Below, piece after piece: positions 37,804-48,631 of a DNA stretch of 64,000 bases. Position 1 is the first letter of the stretch. Each line of letters opens with the position of its first letter. Source of the DNA: Lachancea kluyveri NRRL Y-12651 (taxonomy: Eukaryota > Ascomycota > Saccharomycetes > Saccharomycetales > Saccharomycetaceae). The DNA is taken from contig CM000692.1 in assembly GCA_000149225.2 (NCBI GenBank), forward strand, positions 682,001 through 746,000, given 5' to 3'. The translations under genes and the position numbers were made by a program. A model generated the notes under the pieces. That model had not been told where the DNA came from. It made no database searches and saw nothing but the letters and a program-made list of their open reading frames with translations.

Positions 37804-40800
37804 ATGTCTGAGATAAATTCAACATTCAAGACTACCATAATTGAATTTTTAGGTACTTATTCGATTAAACAAATACCCTTCTTTTTCTGAAAGCTTTTTC
37901 CATGCGTCTTTTTGAAGAATCCCTTATATCTAACACTATAATCAGAGGTGGCAAATTGGATTACCGACCGAATCACTACTTCGAAAAACCTCGATGAGGG
38001 CACTTTGACTTCAATAAACTCTAAAGTGGACTCTTTAACACCGATGCTCGAGAACTATGATCGCTCTTTTCGTACTACGCAAGTAATCATTGATGATGGC
38101 CTGATGCTCTCGTTGGAAAATGCCGCTTCAAGTCTTTGGAATTCAATTTCGATTTTGATAAGAGCTGAGAAGAAAGAGGAAATCAAGCATTTGTTAACTC
38201 GCTGCAAATTATTCTCTGTTTTACTACTTTCCATACACGAAGCCATCGACCCCTCTAATGAAAATAAGCTAAGGGTGTTTAGATGCTACATCAATTGCTT
38301 GAAATCTTGTGTAGAGGAGCGGTTAAAAGAGCTCACACATAAAGTACAGGAATATGCGGATACAAATCTAAGGGTCTTAGAAGAAATAAGTGAAACATTT
38401 GGGGATACACAAGCGATATCCTTTAGGAAGTTGAGGATTGAACTGTTAATGTCCAATTTCCAAATTTCTTTGAAAGACAGAGACCTTAAAATTGCCAAGT
38501 TTTACGAGTCCAAAACTAATATAAAGGAGAACACTGCTATCATGACTCCTGAGCTGGTAGTTGAGACTTGCAGGGTGATCTACAATTCGTCTTTAGACTT
38601 ACAAAACGACACCACAGGTTCAAACCTAAGAGATGCGATTTATTTTTTGAAAATTGGCGTTTCGTACCTAGATCTTTCCATTCAAGGACTAAAAAGTCAC
38701 AGCGAATATGATAATATAAGGTACGCCCTATTAGTACTTCTAATAAATTGCATGATCGATTTAGGTGAAGAATCTACAAATAAAGATTGTCATTACTACT
38801 TAAACATGATTCAAAATGACTACTCAAATAAAATAACAACATTCAAGCTGGCTATTAAATTCTTAGATAAAAGAGCAAATGCAGACATCGCTTCCAGAGA
38901 AGGAATTGTGATGAGAATGATTATGTCAATTAACGTCGCCCTGAATTTTGATGCAATGATAGGCTGCATCAACGAACATTCAAAGTACAGTACCGATTCC
39001 GCTGTTAGATGTCTAGACTATTTATTCATCAACAAGTTGAATCCGGACAACGATCATTCATTGTTGGAAAAAGCATTCACAACAAGAATATTCATCATAA
39101 CACAATCTACCAAAATGCAGAATACAGAAAAATTGAACAGTTTGGAAGAATTTTTTGATCTAGGTGAACGAACGTTCACTCACGACCTATCCAAACCCGT
39201 TGTCTCTAGTATCATTATCTTGCTTTGGAATTTAGGGAAGAAACTATACAAATCCAACGAGCCAGTTAGAAGTGTAGGTTGGTTTAAAATGGCTTTAAAA
39301 AAGCTAATATCATCCAACTACGCAGATAAAGACAAGATTGAAAGAGCATTACAAATTTCTTACATTGATGCTGGTGAATACACTGACGCAAAATTAGTCT
39401 ACGAGAACATGTGTAATAACGACAGAATGAAACCATTAAGCCAGCTAATCATGTTACGGATCTTTATTCACGAAAACGATACAGAACAAGCAATGAAATG
39501 CCTTAGGAATATCAAAGAGTCATGTCATGAAAAATCCTTGGATGTCTTGATATTGGGTGCAACAGAATGCAAGAGATCCACGGAACTAGCAGTTAACGCT
39601 ATGCTTCTACTTTTTGAAAAATTGGAAAACGATAACACCAATGAGGGGGTTACGCCAAATAAATTCCCATCGATCTCTTGTTCCTTGAGATACACTATCC
39701 AGATGATTTTGAAAATGTGTGAGAAAGAAGAGAAGGAGTGCATCATCAAATATTCGCCTGCAATCAATACGCTCTTAGATAAAGGGTTGCTTTTCTTTCA
39801 AACGGTGAGGGCATTAAGTCATCTTTCAGGTAATAAAGGGCACCAACCTCGTGTAGATGAAGTGATCTCAGTCGATGACATAGAATGGTTTGCATCTACT
39901 TCTTACAACATGGCGGTCAAGGGCATTGAGGAAAAACTGCCTATTGGTGTCAAGGAGTTTTCAAGGTTGGGACTTGATTTTATAAAATTAATCCCCGTTG
40001 AAAACTTTTCTATATCCAAGAAGTTCTACTATGAGTATTGGAAAATAAGAAGTGAAATTTTAAACGGCCTCACTGCAATAAATACCTTAAAAACTCTCCC
40101 ATTCTCCGAAAAGGAATGGAGGTCGCTCCAGGAGCATCTAAGCACGTTGACTAATACGATCGAAACTACCTTCAATGGGAAAGAATACGAGGAATTAGAT
40201 ACCAAAGAGTTTTTACAAAAAAAACAGCAATGCACAATTGATGCCCTGAATATGAGCTATGAGGTATGCTTAGTTTTGAAAGATGAAACATCGATTCACC
40301 GTATTGTAAGTAGTACAGAAAAATACGAGAATAGCGAAGTCGACTGCCTGCTAATCAACATGGCCTTATCCTTCGACAGTTTACCAACGGAAATTACTAT
40401 TTATGTAATAAAGAGCATTTTAGAGAGAAATGTTGGGAATGTCGATGTAGAGGGGCCCAAGCTTTGCCGTTGGCTAAGAATTTTATTGGGAATCGCATTG
40501 TGCAGCGAAGAAGAGGCTTGCATGAGAATTGTGAATCAGATATATGCGAGAATTCGTTCCTCCACAAGCGGTAGCAATGGGACAAGCCTGAGCGACAGCT
40601 TTCCGTCTCACGAAATTGAATGGCTAGCCACCGCGTTATGGAATCAAGGCGTTACAAATATCATAAATGGTAATAAAACTCTCGGTGCGAGCTGGTGCAA
40701 AAAATCAATGCAATTTGCTAGTTTTACTAACGAGAGGCTAGAAAAACAGCTCAGTGATCTTTGGATGGCTTTAGCACCAACAGCGAACCTAGAAATTAGC

Positions 40801-40812
40801 GCGATCGAGTGA
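37804..40812 (+). CDS. SPO22: Meiotic ZMM protein Spo22/Zip4 (TPR), with a Mer1-type intron
   Basis: Exon 1 (37804-37852) encodes MSEINSTFKTTIIEFL plus one base. After an intron of 93 nt, exon 2 (37946-40812) continues in frame as EVANWITDRI, giving 971 residues (S. cerevisiae 975, also with a short 5' intron). The protein is a solenoid of TPR-like helices with the SPO22 core visible in HSEYDNIRYALLVLLINCMID and KPVVSSIIILLWNLGKKLY-type repeats (here VVSSIIILLWNLGKK). Spo22/Zip4 scaffolds the Zip2-Spo16 complex on meiotic chromosomes and promotes crossovers and synaptonemal complex assembly. The intron has an unusual donor GTACTT and a weak branchpoint, with a match to the Mer1 enhancer (separate entry). 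It lies between AIM9 and SER3/33. The ATG was found by requiring a spliced upstream exon; the long frame itself begins with a GTG. Confidence 0.92.
37853..37945 (+). promoter_or_regulatory. SPO22 intron with Mer1 enhancer ATACCCTT
   Basis: The donor GTACTT differs from the yeast GTATGT. ATACCCTT at 37873-37880, 20 nt into the intron, matches AYACCCUY exactly. The branch region TATCTAAC (37927-37934) keeps only the CTAAC core, and the acceptor is CAG at 37943-37945. A poor donor plus this enhancer near it is the known layout of Mer1/Nam8-dependent meiotic introns, and SPO22 is a Mer1 target in S. cerevisiae. Confidence 0.88.
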
Positions 40813-41368
40813 CTTAATTTCTTTAAACATGCGTTGCAACATCCATTCTGCCTTGTGACTCCTGTGCATTACAATTTGAGGTGTCCATATATCATGGCAC
40901 ACGACAGTACATGGCGGCTGCCACTATTTTCAGCTCACAATGCAGCTCATAAATATGCTCTGTGTTCCTGTGAACATTCGTTACATAGCATCCTGTTTGG
41001 TCATTGCTTTTTCAAGGTTACGATTTCTGGTTAGCTTAAAGTGGTATAGCGCTCTTCATGTAATTGAAGAATATCACGTGCAACTTTTGCGTAGTGAAAA
41101 ATTTTCGTATATTTTTTAAGAGCTGACCAAAAATTGTGGCATTGCGATTTTTTCGCCAGTGAGTAATTGGTTTTCACATTTTTAATTAACATTGACTACT
41201 TATACGCTTAGCTTCAAAAAAATATATATATATAGGCACAGTTTTCGAAGCTTTATTTTTGATTCTGATCATTGATTTGAGGGAATCGCAAAGATAGAAT
41301 AATAGAAATACTTGCTGGTTCTTGTATTGTTAAAGAAAAGAAAGAGGCATCCCTTGACTGATACAAAA
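40813..41368. promoter_or_regulatory. SER3/33 promoter region
   Basis: Bases between SPO22 and SER33 include one CACGTG at 41075-41080 and an alternating TA tract with a TATATATA core near 41222-41233, which could act as TATA. S. cerevisiae SER3 is repressed by an upstream non-coding transcript (SRG1), but nothing here shows an equivalent. Confidence 0.5.
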
Positions 41369-42781
41369 ATGACTTCCCCACAACAGATTAATAACTTACA
41401 AAGCTCTTTCCAGGCTGCTTTAAATTTGTCTGGCTCCCCTGGTGCAGTCTCGACCTCCCCAACTCAATCTTTCATGAACACTTTACCTCATCGTATTAGC
41501 GTTTCTAAGCAACCAAAGGCTTTGAAACCTTTCTCGACAGGTGACATTAAAATCTTGCTGTTAGAAAATGTTAATGAAACCGCTATTAACATCTTCAACA
41601 AGCAAGGTTACCAAGTCGAGTTTTATAAGTCCTCTTTGCCAGAAGCCGAGCTAATCGAGAAGATTAAGGATGTCCATGCTATTGGTATCAGATCGAAGAC
41701 CAAATTGACCGCTAATGTCCTAAAACATGCCAAGAATTTGGTCACCGTTGGTTGTTTCTGTATTGGTACTAACCAAGTTGATTTAGACTATGCTGCTAAG
41801 ATGGGTGTTGCTGTGTTCAACTCTCCATTTTCCAACTCTAGATCTGTTGCCGAATTGGTCATTGCTGAAATTATCACTTTGGCCAGACAATTAGGTGACA
41901 GATCCATTGAACTACACACTGGTACTTGGAATAAAGTTTCTGCTAAGTGTTGGGAAATCAGAGGCAAAACTTTGGGTATCATCGGTTATGGCCACATCGG
42001 TGCTCAATTATCCGTTCTAGCTGAAGCTTTTGGTATGCATGTTTTGTATTACGATATTGTCACCATCATGGCCTTGGGTACCGCTAAGCAAGTTTCCACT
42101 TTGGATGAGCTTTTAAACAAATCCGACTTTGTTTCTTGTCATGTTCCAGCCACTCCAGAAACCAAGAATTTGTTGTCCGCTCCTCAATTTGCTGCTATGA
42201 AAGATGGATCCTACGTTATAAACGCATCTAGAGGTACTGTTGTTGACATTCCAGCTCTAATCCAAGCTATCAAGGTCAGCAAGATCGCTGGTGCCGCTTT
42301 GGATGTCTATCCTAATGAGCCGGCTAAAAACGGCGCTGGTGCTTTCAATGATGAATTGAACTCTTGGACTTCCGAGCTAGTTTCTTTACCAAATGTCATT
42401 TTAAGCCCACATATCGGTGGTTCTACCGAAGAAGCACAAAGTGCTATCGGTGTTGAAGTTGCTACATCTTTGTCCAAGTACATCAACGAAGGTAACTCTG
42501 TTGCCTCTGTCAACTTCCCAGAAGTCTCTTTGAGATCCCTAGATTTCGATCAAGAGAACACCGTCCGTGTTCTATATATCCATCACAACGTTCCTGGTGT
42601 TTTGAAGACTGTCAACAATATCTTGTCCAACCATAACATTGAGAAACAATTCTCCGACTCCAGCGGTGACATCGCCTACTTGATGGCCGACATTTCATCC
42701 GTCAACCAAAGCGATATTAAAGAAATTTATGATCAGTTGAATGAAACTGAATACAAGATTTCTATCAGATTATTGTATTAG
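41369..42781 (+). CDS. SER33: D-3-phosphoglycerate dehydrogenase (Ser3/Ser33)
   Basis: A 470-residue enzyme, the first step of serine synthesis from 3-phosphoglycerate, NAD-dependent and cytosolic. The nucleotide-binding motif GIIGYGHIGAQLS lies near 205, catalytic-site signatures SRGTVVD near 290 and SPHIGGSTEEAQ near 350 carry the usual Arg, Glu and His residues, and an ACT regulatory domain (about 390-470, RVLYIHHNVPGVLKTVNNIL) binds serine for feedback. S. cerevisiae keeps two duplicates, SER3 (YER081W) and SER33 (YIL074C); only one gene is here and both neighbours are represented (AIM9/SPO22 to one side, RPN2/UTP7 to the other). The start ATG is at 41369; an upstream TTG extends the frame 19 codons but matches nothing. 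Expression is likely high from the codon bias. Confidence 0.95.
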   Translation: MTSPQQINNLQSSFQAALNLSGSPGAVSTSPTQSFMNTLPHRISVSKQPKALKPFSTGDIKILLLENVNETAINIFNKQGYQVEFYKSSLPEAELIEKIKDVHAIGIRSKTKLTANVLKHAKNLVTVGCFCIGTNQVDLDYAAKMGVAVFNSPFSNSRSVAELVIAEIITLARQLGDRSIELHTGTWNKVSAKCWEIRGKTLGIIGYGHIGAQLSVLAEAFGMHVLYYDIVTIMALGTAKQVSTLDELLNKSDFVSCHVPATPETKNLLSAPQFAAMKDGSYVINASRGTVVDIPALIQAIKVSKIAGAALDVYPNEPAKNGAGAFNDELNSWTSELVSLPNVILSPHIGGSTEEAQSAIGVEVATSLSKYINEGNSVASVNFPEVSLRSLDFDQENTVRVLYIHHNVPGVLKTVNNILSNHNIEKQFSDSSGDIAYLMADISSVNQSDIKEIYDQLNETEYKISIRLLY

Positions 42782-43781
42782 GTATTCACTGACTCTTTAT
42801 TTTTTACTTCCTAAACCCATGGGAAACACTCCGTTTTATCCTGTTTATTAGTCTTCACATACTATGTACACAAATTCTGTATCTTAACAGCCTGTCGCAG
42901 ATGCAAACACTTGGTACTGAATACAATTAATTAATACATACCATGAATTTCCATCCCACTTCTGAAGCGCGACCGACCCCGTCATTACTAAAACACTATA
43001 TACAGGATATATTCAGTTTCAAAAAAAAGGGATGCTATTTATTGGATTTTGACAAACGATTGACTCACAAGCCGATAAGCATTGAAATACGCAGTAAGTG
43101 GTCCTCTGCATATAAGCAGGCCGTAGAAAGAAGATAAAAGGTGAAGCAGATTTTCATGTGTTAGTAAAACACTCTGAGCAGTGGTTAGGCCAAGCGAGTC
43201 CGTCACTTATACTCAGATCACCAACGCCTACTCTTATTTCTAGAAATCAAATCTCTGAGATGTTTGTTCGCCAATCCTTAGAATGAGTTTTCTACTAAAG
43301 ATGATACAAGCCCCGTCTAAGCAAAAACTTTGCTAATCCACTATCAAGAAAAAACTAAGATACTGAGTAGCTAGATAGACGGTTTCTACTTTATCGCGAA
43401 TGATTGGTATCGACGTCCATATAACATCCACCAATGTACTTACCAAGCACATGTCTATGCCCCAATAATTTTTTATTGGTTAACTACACTTTTTGGTGTT
43501 GCTTCTTACGTAATATGTCAGATCTGAACATGTCTTGTCATGCCTTCCCTAACCCGGACACAATGGCACTCTGCAACTACTTTTACTAGATGACCCATAC
43601 CCACAAGCGTTTATTGCCTCGAATGTAAGCTTTAAGGGGACAAACAAGAGTGGCCACACGCTTTTTGTAGAAGCTCATATGTTTATGGACATCTCTAGTG
43701 TTTTAGCCTGAGCGATAGCTATACTGAAATCGACAACTTTCAGCGCTCCTCATTATATACGTATCTGAAATACCTAATATT
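42782..43781. other. SER33-RPN2 intergenic region
   Basis: About 1 kb. One ATG-initiated frame of 64 codons (42943-43137) has no recognised domain and I do not support it as a gene. The stretch holds the RPN2 distal promoter. No RNA gene was recognised. Confidence 0.5.
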
Positions 43782-43819
43782 TTTGCCACCAGTCCCAGTT
43801 TCCGCTCAACGGTGGCAAA
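43782..43819. promoter_or_regulatory. Paired Rpn4 (PACE) sites upstream of RPN2
   Basis: TTTGCCACC at 43782-43790 is the reverse complement of GGTGGCAAA, and GGTGGCAAA itself lies at 43811-43819. Both match the proteasome-associated control element bound by Rpn4, and they sit in opposite orientation 77-114 bp upstream of the RPN2 ATG. Induction of RPN2 with other proteasome genes is inferred. Confidence 0.92.
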
Positions 43820-43895
43820 TTTCAACAAGCTACGCACCAAACCTTTAAAACAAAGCTGCATCTTCAGAAGGTAATTTTCTGAGATTATTGTTACC

Positions 43896-46712
43896 ATGTC
43901 GTTAACTACCGCAGCTCCACTTTTGGCCTTGCTAAAAGAAGATGATAACTCTGTTAAAACTTACGCTCTACAATCCATTAACGGGGTGGTTGACCAGTTG
44001 TGGTCTGAGATTTCTAATGATATAACTGACATCGAAGCTCTGTACGATGACAGCAACTTTCAAAATCGCAGACTAGCTGCATTAGTTGCTTCTAAAGTTT
44101 ATTACAACTTAGGTGAGTATGAATCGGCAGTTACTTACGCTCTTGCCGCTGAAGACCACTTCAATATCAGCGAACAGTCTCAATATGTCGAAACCATAGT
44201 TTCCAAAAGCATTGAGATGTACATCAAGCTTTCTGCTAAAAATTTCGAGAGTGATGACAACAAAACTGATATCGATCCTCAGTTGACTTCGATTTTTGAA
44301 AGAATGTTGGACAAATGTGTCCAAGCCGGTGAATTTAAATTGGCTTTAGGCATTGCATTAGAAAGTTTCAGACTAGATGTTGTTGAAACAATTTTGCAGC
44401 GGAGAATCGAAGAGGACTCTGAGGTCAATGCCTTGAAATTAATTACGTACGTTTTAACAGCTGCCAACTCCACCGTGGGAAATACCCCTTTCAGGGTGAC
44501 AATTTTGAAAAAATTATTTAAAATGTTGATTTCAATGAAATCCCCTGATTATGTCACAGTTTCAAAGATAATCGCTAATTTGAACGACATTGACTTGGCT
44601 ATTGCGACATTTGAAAAATTGGTCGGTGAAGAAAACGTTCAGGTCTCTTACCAAGTTGCATTCGATCTTGTAACCTCTGCTTCTCAAGGCTTGCTAGACG
44701 GTTTAATCAACGCTTTAAGCCCAGAGAAATACGATACGAAACTACTCGACATCCTTTCTGGTATACCGACTTGTGACTATGACAATACATTCTTGTTCAG
44801 AAACAAGAATATTGACTTAGACTTGTTGAACAAAGCTAAGTCTTCTATGGATGGTAAGTTTTCTTTGTTTCATACCGGTGTAAGTGTTTCGAACGGCTTT
44901 ATGCACGCTGGTACCACCGATGATTCATTCATTAGGTCCAACTTACATTGGTTGGGTAAAGCCCAAAACTGGGCTAAATTTACTGCTACCGCCTCTTTGG
45001 GTGTGATTCACAAGGGTAATCTTTCCGAAGGTAGAAAGATTATGGAGCCATACTTACCGGGTAGCCGTGCTGCTTCTCGTTATATCAAAGGTGGTTCCCT
45101 ATACGGTTTGGGTTTAATTTTTGCAGGTCATGGCAGAGAAATTATCAGCTATTTGAAATCCAACATCGTTGATAATAGTTCTACAGTTGGTGACGAAGAT
45201 ATTGACGTTCTATTGCATGGTGCCTCTTTGGGTATTGGTCTTGCAGGAATGGGGTCCGCCAACGGTGAAATCTATGATGCGTTGAAGGAAGTGTTGTACG
45301 GTGACTCAGCCAACTCTGGTGAAGCAGCTAGTTTAGGTATGGGTTTGACTATGTTGGGTACAGGTAACGAAACTGCGCTTAACGATATGTTCACTTATGC
45401 TCAAGAAACTCAACATGGTAATATTACTCGTGGTCTGGCAATGGGTTTAGCATTAATTAACTATGGCCGCGAGGAGTTGGCTGACGGATTAATTGAGAAA
45501 ATGTTGCAGCACGAAAATGGCTTGATACGTTATGGTGGTGCTTTTGCTATCGCGTTAGCCTACGCTGGTACTGGCAACAACAAAGCTGTCAAAAAATTGC
45601 TTCATATTGCCGTTTCTGATTCTGATGACGATGTGAGAAGAGCAGCCGTAATTGCTTTAGGCTTTGTACTAATTCGCGATTATACAACTGTTCCCAGAAT
45701 TGTTGAATTGTTATCTGAATCACACAATGCCCATGTTCGTTGTGGTACCGCATTTGCTTTAGGTATAGCATGTGCGGGTAGAGGATTACAAGCAGCCGTG
45801 GACGTTTTAGAACCTTTAACTAAAGATCCTATCGATTTTGTCCGTCAAGCAGCAATGATCTCTTTGTCTATGATTTTAATCCAACAAACTGAAAAGACTA
45901 ACCCTAAGGTGAAAGAAATCAATGAACTTTTTATGCATGTTGCAACCAACAAACACCAGGAGGGATTAGCTAAATTTGGTGCCTGTGTGGCTCAAGGTAT
46001 CATGAATGCAGGTGGCCGTAATGTTACTATACAACTAGAAAACACAGACATGGGAACTTTAGATGCCAAGGCTATTGTTGGTTTGGCCATGTTCTCACAA
46101 TTCTGGTACTGGTTCCCCTTGACACACTTTTTGTCTCTATCATTCGCTCCAACGTCTATTATCGGTGTTCGTGGTAGTGACTTGAGCATTCCAAAATTTG
46201 AATTTATTTGCCACACAAAGCCTGGTCTTTTCGATTATCCACCTATGTTTGAAGAGAGTGCCGACAAAGAGGTTGAAAAGGTGGCTACTGCTGTTTTGTC
46301 TACGACAGCAAAGGCCAAGGCTCGTGCCAAGAAGACTAAGAAAGAAAAGGACGTTGACGAGGATAAAGATAAGAAACATGTCAAAACTGAACAACCAAAG
46401 GATAAGAAAGAAACTGAGCCTGAATCAAAGGATGAAGAAGATTATAAGATTAAATACACTGCTAAGCCTTACAAGATCGAAAACGCTTCTCGTGTTTTGC
46501 CACAACAGTTAAAATACGTTGCATTTAACAAGGACGAGCGGTTTGTCCCTGTACGTAAATTTAAGGGAAGCAACGGAATTATTGTTCTAGTAGACAAAAC
46601 ACCTGATGAACCAGCTGAAGTAATCAAAACAGTTAGACAGATGAAGGATGTTGACGCTCCATTACCAACACCATTTAAAGTAGAAGAAGAATTAGATTTT
46701 TTCAAACTATAA
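43896..46712 (+). CDS. RPN2: 26S proteasome regulatory subunit Rpn2 (PSMD1)
   Basis: A 938-residue protein (S. cerevisiae 945). The N-terminal helical rod begins MSLTTAAPLLALLKEDDNSV, and residues about 350-770 hold the eleven-repeat PC (proteasome/cyclosome) toroid, with repeats such as YGLGLIFAGHGR, ASLGIGLAGMGSANGE and FALGIACAGRGLQA. A Lys-rich linker (RAKKTKKEKDVDEDKDKK) follows, and the C-terminal domain keeps the family RFVPVRKFKGSNGIIVL and ends with the acidic tail that in S. cerevisiae binds the ubiquitin receptor Rpn13. Rpn2 is a scaffold of the 19S base. It lies beside SER33 as YIL075C does beside YIL074C. The two PACE elements upstream match its function. No anomaly was seen. Confidence 0.97.
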   Translation: MSLTTAAPLLALLKEDDNSVKTYALQSINGVVDQLWSEISNDITDIEALYDDSNFQNRRLAALVASKVYYNLGEYESAVTYALAAEDHFNISEQSQYVETIVSKSIEMYIKLSAKNFESDDNKTDIDPQLTSIFERMLDKCVQAGEFKLALGIALESFRLDVVETILQRRIEEDSEVNALKLITYVLTAANSTVGNTPFRVTILKKLFKMLISMKSPDYVTVSKIIANLNDIDLAIATFEKLVGEENVQVSYQVAFDLVTSASQGLLDGLINALSPEKYDTKLLDILSGIPTCDYDNTFLFRNKNIDLDLLNKAKSSMDGKFSLFHTGVSVSNGFMHAGTTDDSFIRSNLHWLGKAQNWAKFTATASLGVIHKGNLSEGRKIMEPYLPGSRAASRYIKGGSLYGLGLIFAGHGREIISYLKSNIVDNSSTVGDEDIDVLLHGASLGIGLAGMGSANGEIYDALKEVLYGDSANSGEAASLGMGLTMLGTGNETALNDMFTYAQETQHGNITRGLAMGLALINYGREELADGLIEKMLQHENGLIRYGGAFAIALAYAGTGNNKAVKKLLHIAVSDSDDDVRRAAVIALGFVLIRDYTTVPRIVELLSESHNAHVRCGTAFALGIACAGRGLQAAVDVLEPLTKDPIDFVRQAAMISLSMILIQQTEKTNPKVKEINELFMHVATNKHQEGLAKFGACVAQGIMNAGGRNVTIQLENTDMGTLDAKAIVGLAMFSQFWYWFPLTHFLSLSFAPTSIIGVRGSDLSIPKFEFICHTKPGLFDYPPMFEESADKEVEKVATAVLSTTAKAKARAKKTKKEKDVDEDKDKKHVKTEQPKDKKETEPESKDEEDYKIKYTAKPYKIENASRVLPQQLKYVAFNKDERFVPVRKFKGSNGIIVLVDKTPDEPAEVIKTVRQMKDVDAPLPTPFKVEEELDFFKL

Positions 46713-46889
46713 ATGAATTCTTAACCATATATAATTTAGAGTAATGTACAACTAAAAAAAGAATAGTGATCGAAACATAATAAGGACATCATGGGAGAAA
46801 AAGCTGGATCAGCGTTCAGTAGAATTTATGTAATGTCTTCTTCCTTATATTTATGAAATTGTATAAAGAGTTGACTTTAAATATTACAC

Positions 46890-48548
46890 TTAGTTAAATC
46901 TACCTAACGCTTCGTCTACCAAATCCTTGTGACCTTCATCAATCTCACCTTTCCTAACTTTTTCGTTTCTTTGACGAGCAGCTTTTTCTCTTTCTAATTG
47001 TTTTTGGACTTTCAACTTTCTTTCATCTATCACATTTTGCGTCTTTTTACGTAGGAAAGAGCGGAGACCGGAATTTTTGCTCTTAACATCCGGTCTCACG
47101 TTTGGAATACTCTCATCTTCTGTAGTCTTGTCTTGTTTGCGAGTGGTGATCTGCGCTAGGTCTTTAGCAGTCAATCTTGTATTTGAAGCGCCTCTTTCAA
47201 CAGTACCAATAACATTTGGATCCAAAGCAATGGAATCTGCAGGCAATTTGTTCAACAAAGATCTCACTTCTTGCTCTTGTCTTTGTTTGTTCGTCTCGAA
47301 TGGGTTAACCTCCAATGCGTCATAATTAGCTTCACCAGCACCAGGGACGATTAAATTGGTGACACCATCATTATGGCCAACACCCAACAGATCTTCAAAC
47401 GGAACAAATTGAACGTTGTTGACTCTATTCCCTGGAAATAAATGGGACATGTATGGTGTGTTTCTATTAGGTAAACCGCTGGAACCAAAGTATGGTCTTG
47501 ATTCTTTACTGCTTTTCAGAGCGTCTTTCCATAATGTAACATGAGGTCCTCTAGTCAATGCTAACAAACCGGTATCAGAAATGGAAACGTTTGTACCCGG
47601 AGTAGGTAGGCTTTCTATATTGTGCAATTCTCTGAAATTTCTGATATCCCAAATTTTCATTGACTTATCCGCACCTGTTGTAGCCATGTAGTAGCCCTGC
47701 CTGTCAATCGCAACACTAGTTATGGGGCCACGAGCCGATAGTAGTCTTACCAGAGGTGTTGGCATATTTGGTGCCCATAAAGTCACAGTACCGTTGCTAT
47801 GACCCAAGTGCATAACCGCATTCCAAGGATTTTGAGCCATAGCTGTAGTAGGACCCAGTTTGGTTCTTAGTTCAGCCACTAGCTGACCCGTAGAGACATC
47901 TTGATACTTTAACCAGCCCGTTTGACCTGCGGTAGCTAGTAGATAATGATAAGGCAAAAATTCCATGTGTTTGACTTCAACATGCTGTTTCAGGCGATGC
48001 AGTTCAACACCTTCATGGTCATAAATAAATGTGTATTTTTTCTGAGCAACTGCAAAATACTGTTCACTTTGTAAATATGTTGCAGCTTGACAAGTCTCAT
48101 TTAGGTGCAGTTCAGCACGCAACTCACCTTTCCTCCAGTCCATAGATGCGACATGACCTTTACGACCTGCAATCAGTAGGTGTGTACCATTTCTAGAGTA
48201 ATCAATATGGTAGGGTCCGAAATCCTTTAATTTGAGGTCCAACGCTTTGTTAGAAGTAGTAACGTCGACATGCTCTTTTATTTCAGATTGTTTAAACTTA
48301 AAAGTTTTTTCCATTTCGTCCTCGGCTTCCAAATAACCTTGAGATTCTGGCAACAAATACTCCGTTGCTGCTGCTGAAGACACCGCATCTTTGTATTGAT
48401 CATCAATTCGTTTCAAATTAGTCTTCAACTTCTTGTCTTTAGTTCTCCGGTACTGAGATTTATTGCCAGCGGTTTCCCCTCTTTCAAACTTGTGCTGGTT
48501 ATCCCTAGACTTAGGTGCACTAGCGTATGATTTAGATGTTTTGGCCAT
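46890..48548 (-). CDS. UTP7: SSU processome WD-repeat protein Utp7
   Basis: A 552-residue nucleolar protein (S. cerevisiae Utp7, YER082C, 554). A basic N-terminus (KTSKSYASAPKSRDNQHK) leads to a seven-bladed WD40 propeller (about 110-400), with blades visible at HIDYSRNGTHLLIAGRKGHV and SVAIDRQGYYMATTGADKSMKIWDIRN (in part: ATTGADKSMKIWDIRN). A C-terminal region with BING4-type sequence (NAVMHLGHSNGTVTLWAPNM region and DALEVNPFETNKQRQEQEV) follows, and a Lys/Arg-rich tail ends it. Utp7 acts in the 90S pre-ribosome for 18S rRNA processing. The ATG at 48548 is favoured because an ATG further up (48611) lies within a PAC promoter motif. It is convergent with RPN2. Confidence 0.95.
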   Translation of the reverse strand: MAKTSKSYASAPKSRDNQHKFERGETAGNKSQYRRTKDKKLKTNLKRIDDQYKDAVSSAAATEYLLPESQGYLEAEDEMEKTFKFKQSEIKEHVDVTTSNKALDLKLKDFGPYHIDYSRNGTHLLIAGRKGHVASMDWRKGELRAELHLNETCQAATYLQSEQYFAVAQKKYTFIYDHEGVELHRLKQHVEVKHMEFLPYHYLLATAGQTGWLKYQDVSTGQLVAELRTKLGPTTAMAQNPWNAVMHLGHSNGTVTLWAPNMPTPLVRLLSARGPITSVAIDRQGYYMATTGADKSMKIWDIRNFRELHNIESLPTPGTNVSISDTGLLALTRGPHVTLWKDALKSSKESRPYFGSSGLPNRNTPYMSHLFPGNRVNNVQFVPFEDLLGVGHNDGVTNLIVPGAGEANYDALEVNPFETNKQRQEQEVRSLLNKLPADSIALDPNVIGTVERGASNTRLTAKDLAQITTRKQDKTTEDESIPNVRPDVKSKNSGLRSFLRKKTQNVIDERKLKVQKQLEREKAARQRNEKVRKGEIDEGHKDLVDEALGRFN

Positions 48549-48606
48549 TGATAATTGGTGGGTATTTTGGTGCGCCTTGATTATAGTCTTGATTATAATC
48601 TTGATG

Positions 48607-48631
48607 CTCATCTCATCGCTTAAAATTTTTC
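48607..48631 (-). promoter_or_regulatory. PAC and RRPE elements of UTP7
   Basis: Read on the minus strand, GAAAAATTTT (RRPE) precedes GCGATGAGATGAG (PAC, 48619-48607), about 60-85 bp upstream of the UTP7 ATG. This pair is the standard control of ribosome-biogenesis genes in yeasts, recognised by Stb3 and by Dot6/Tod6. It supports the downstream ATG. Confidence 0.92.

Noticed and set aside
37947-37955. GGTGGCAAA, a perfect PACE (Rpn4) site
   Set aside because: It lies in coding exon 2 of SPO22 (codons around V-A-N-W) and SPO22 is not a proteasome gene; taken as coincidence.
41312-41368. Nineteen extra codons in front of SER33
   Set aside because: The first is TTG, and the family N-terminus begins at the ATG at 41369.
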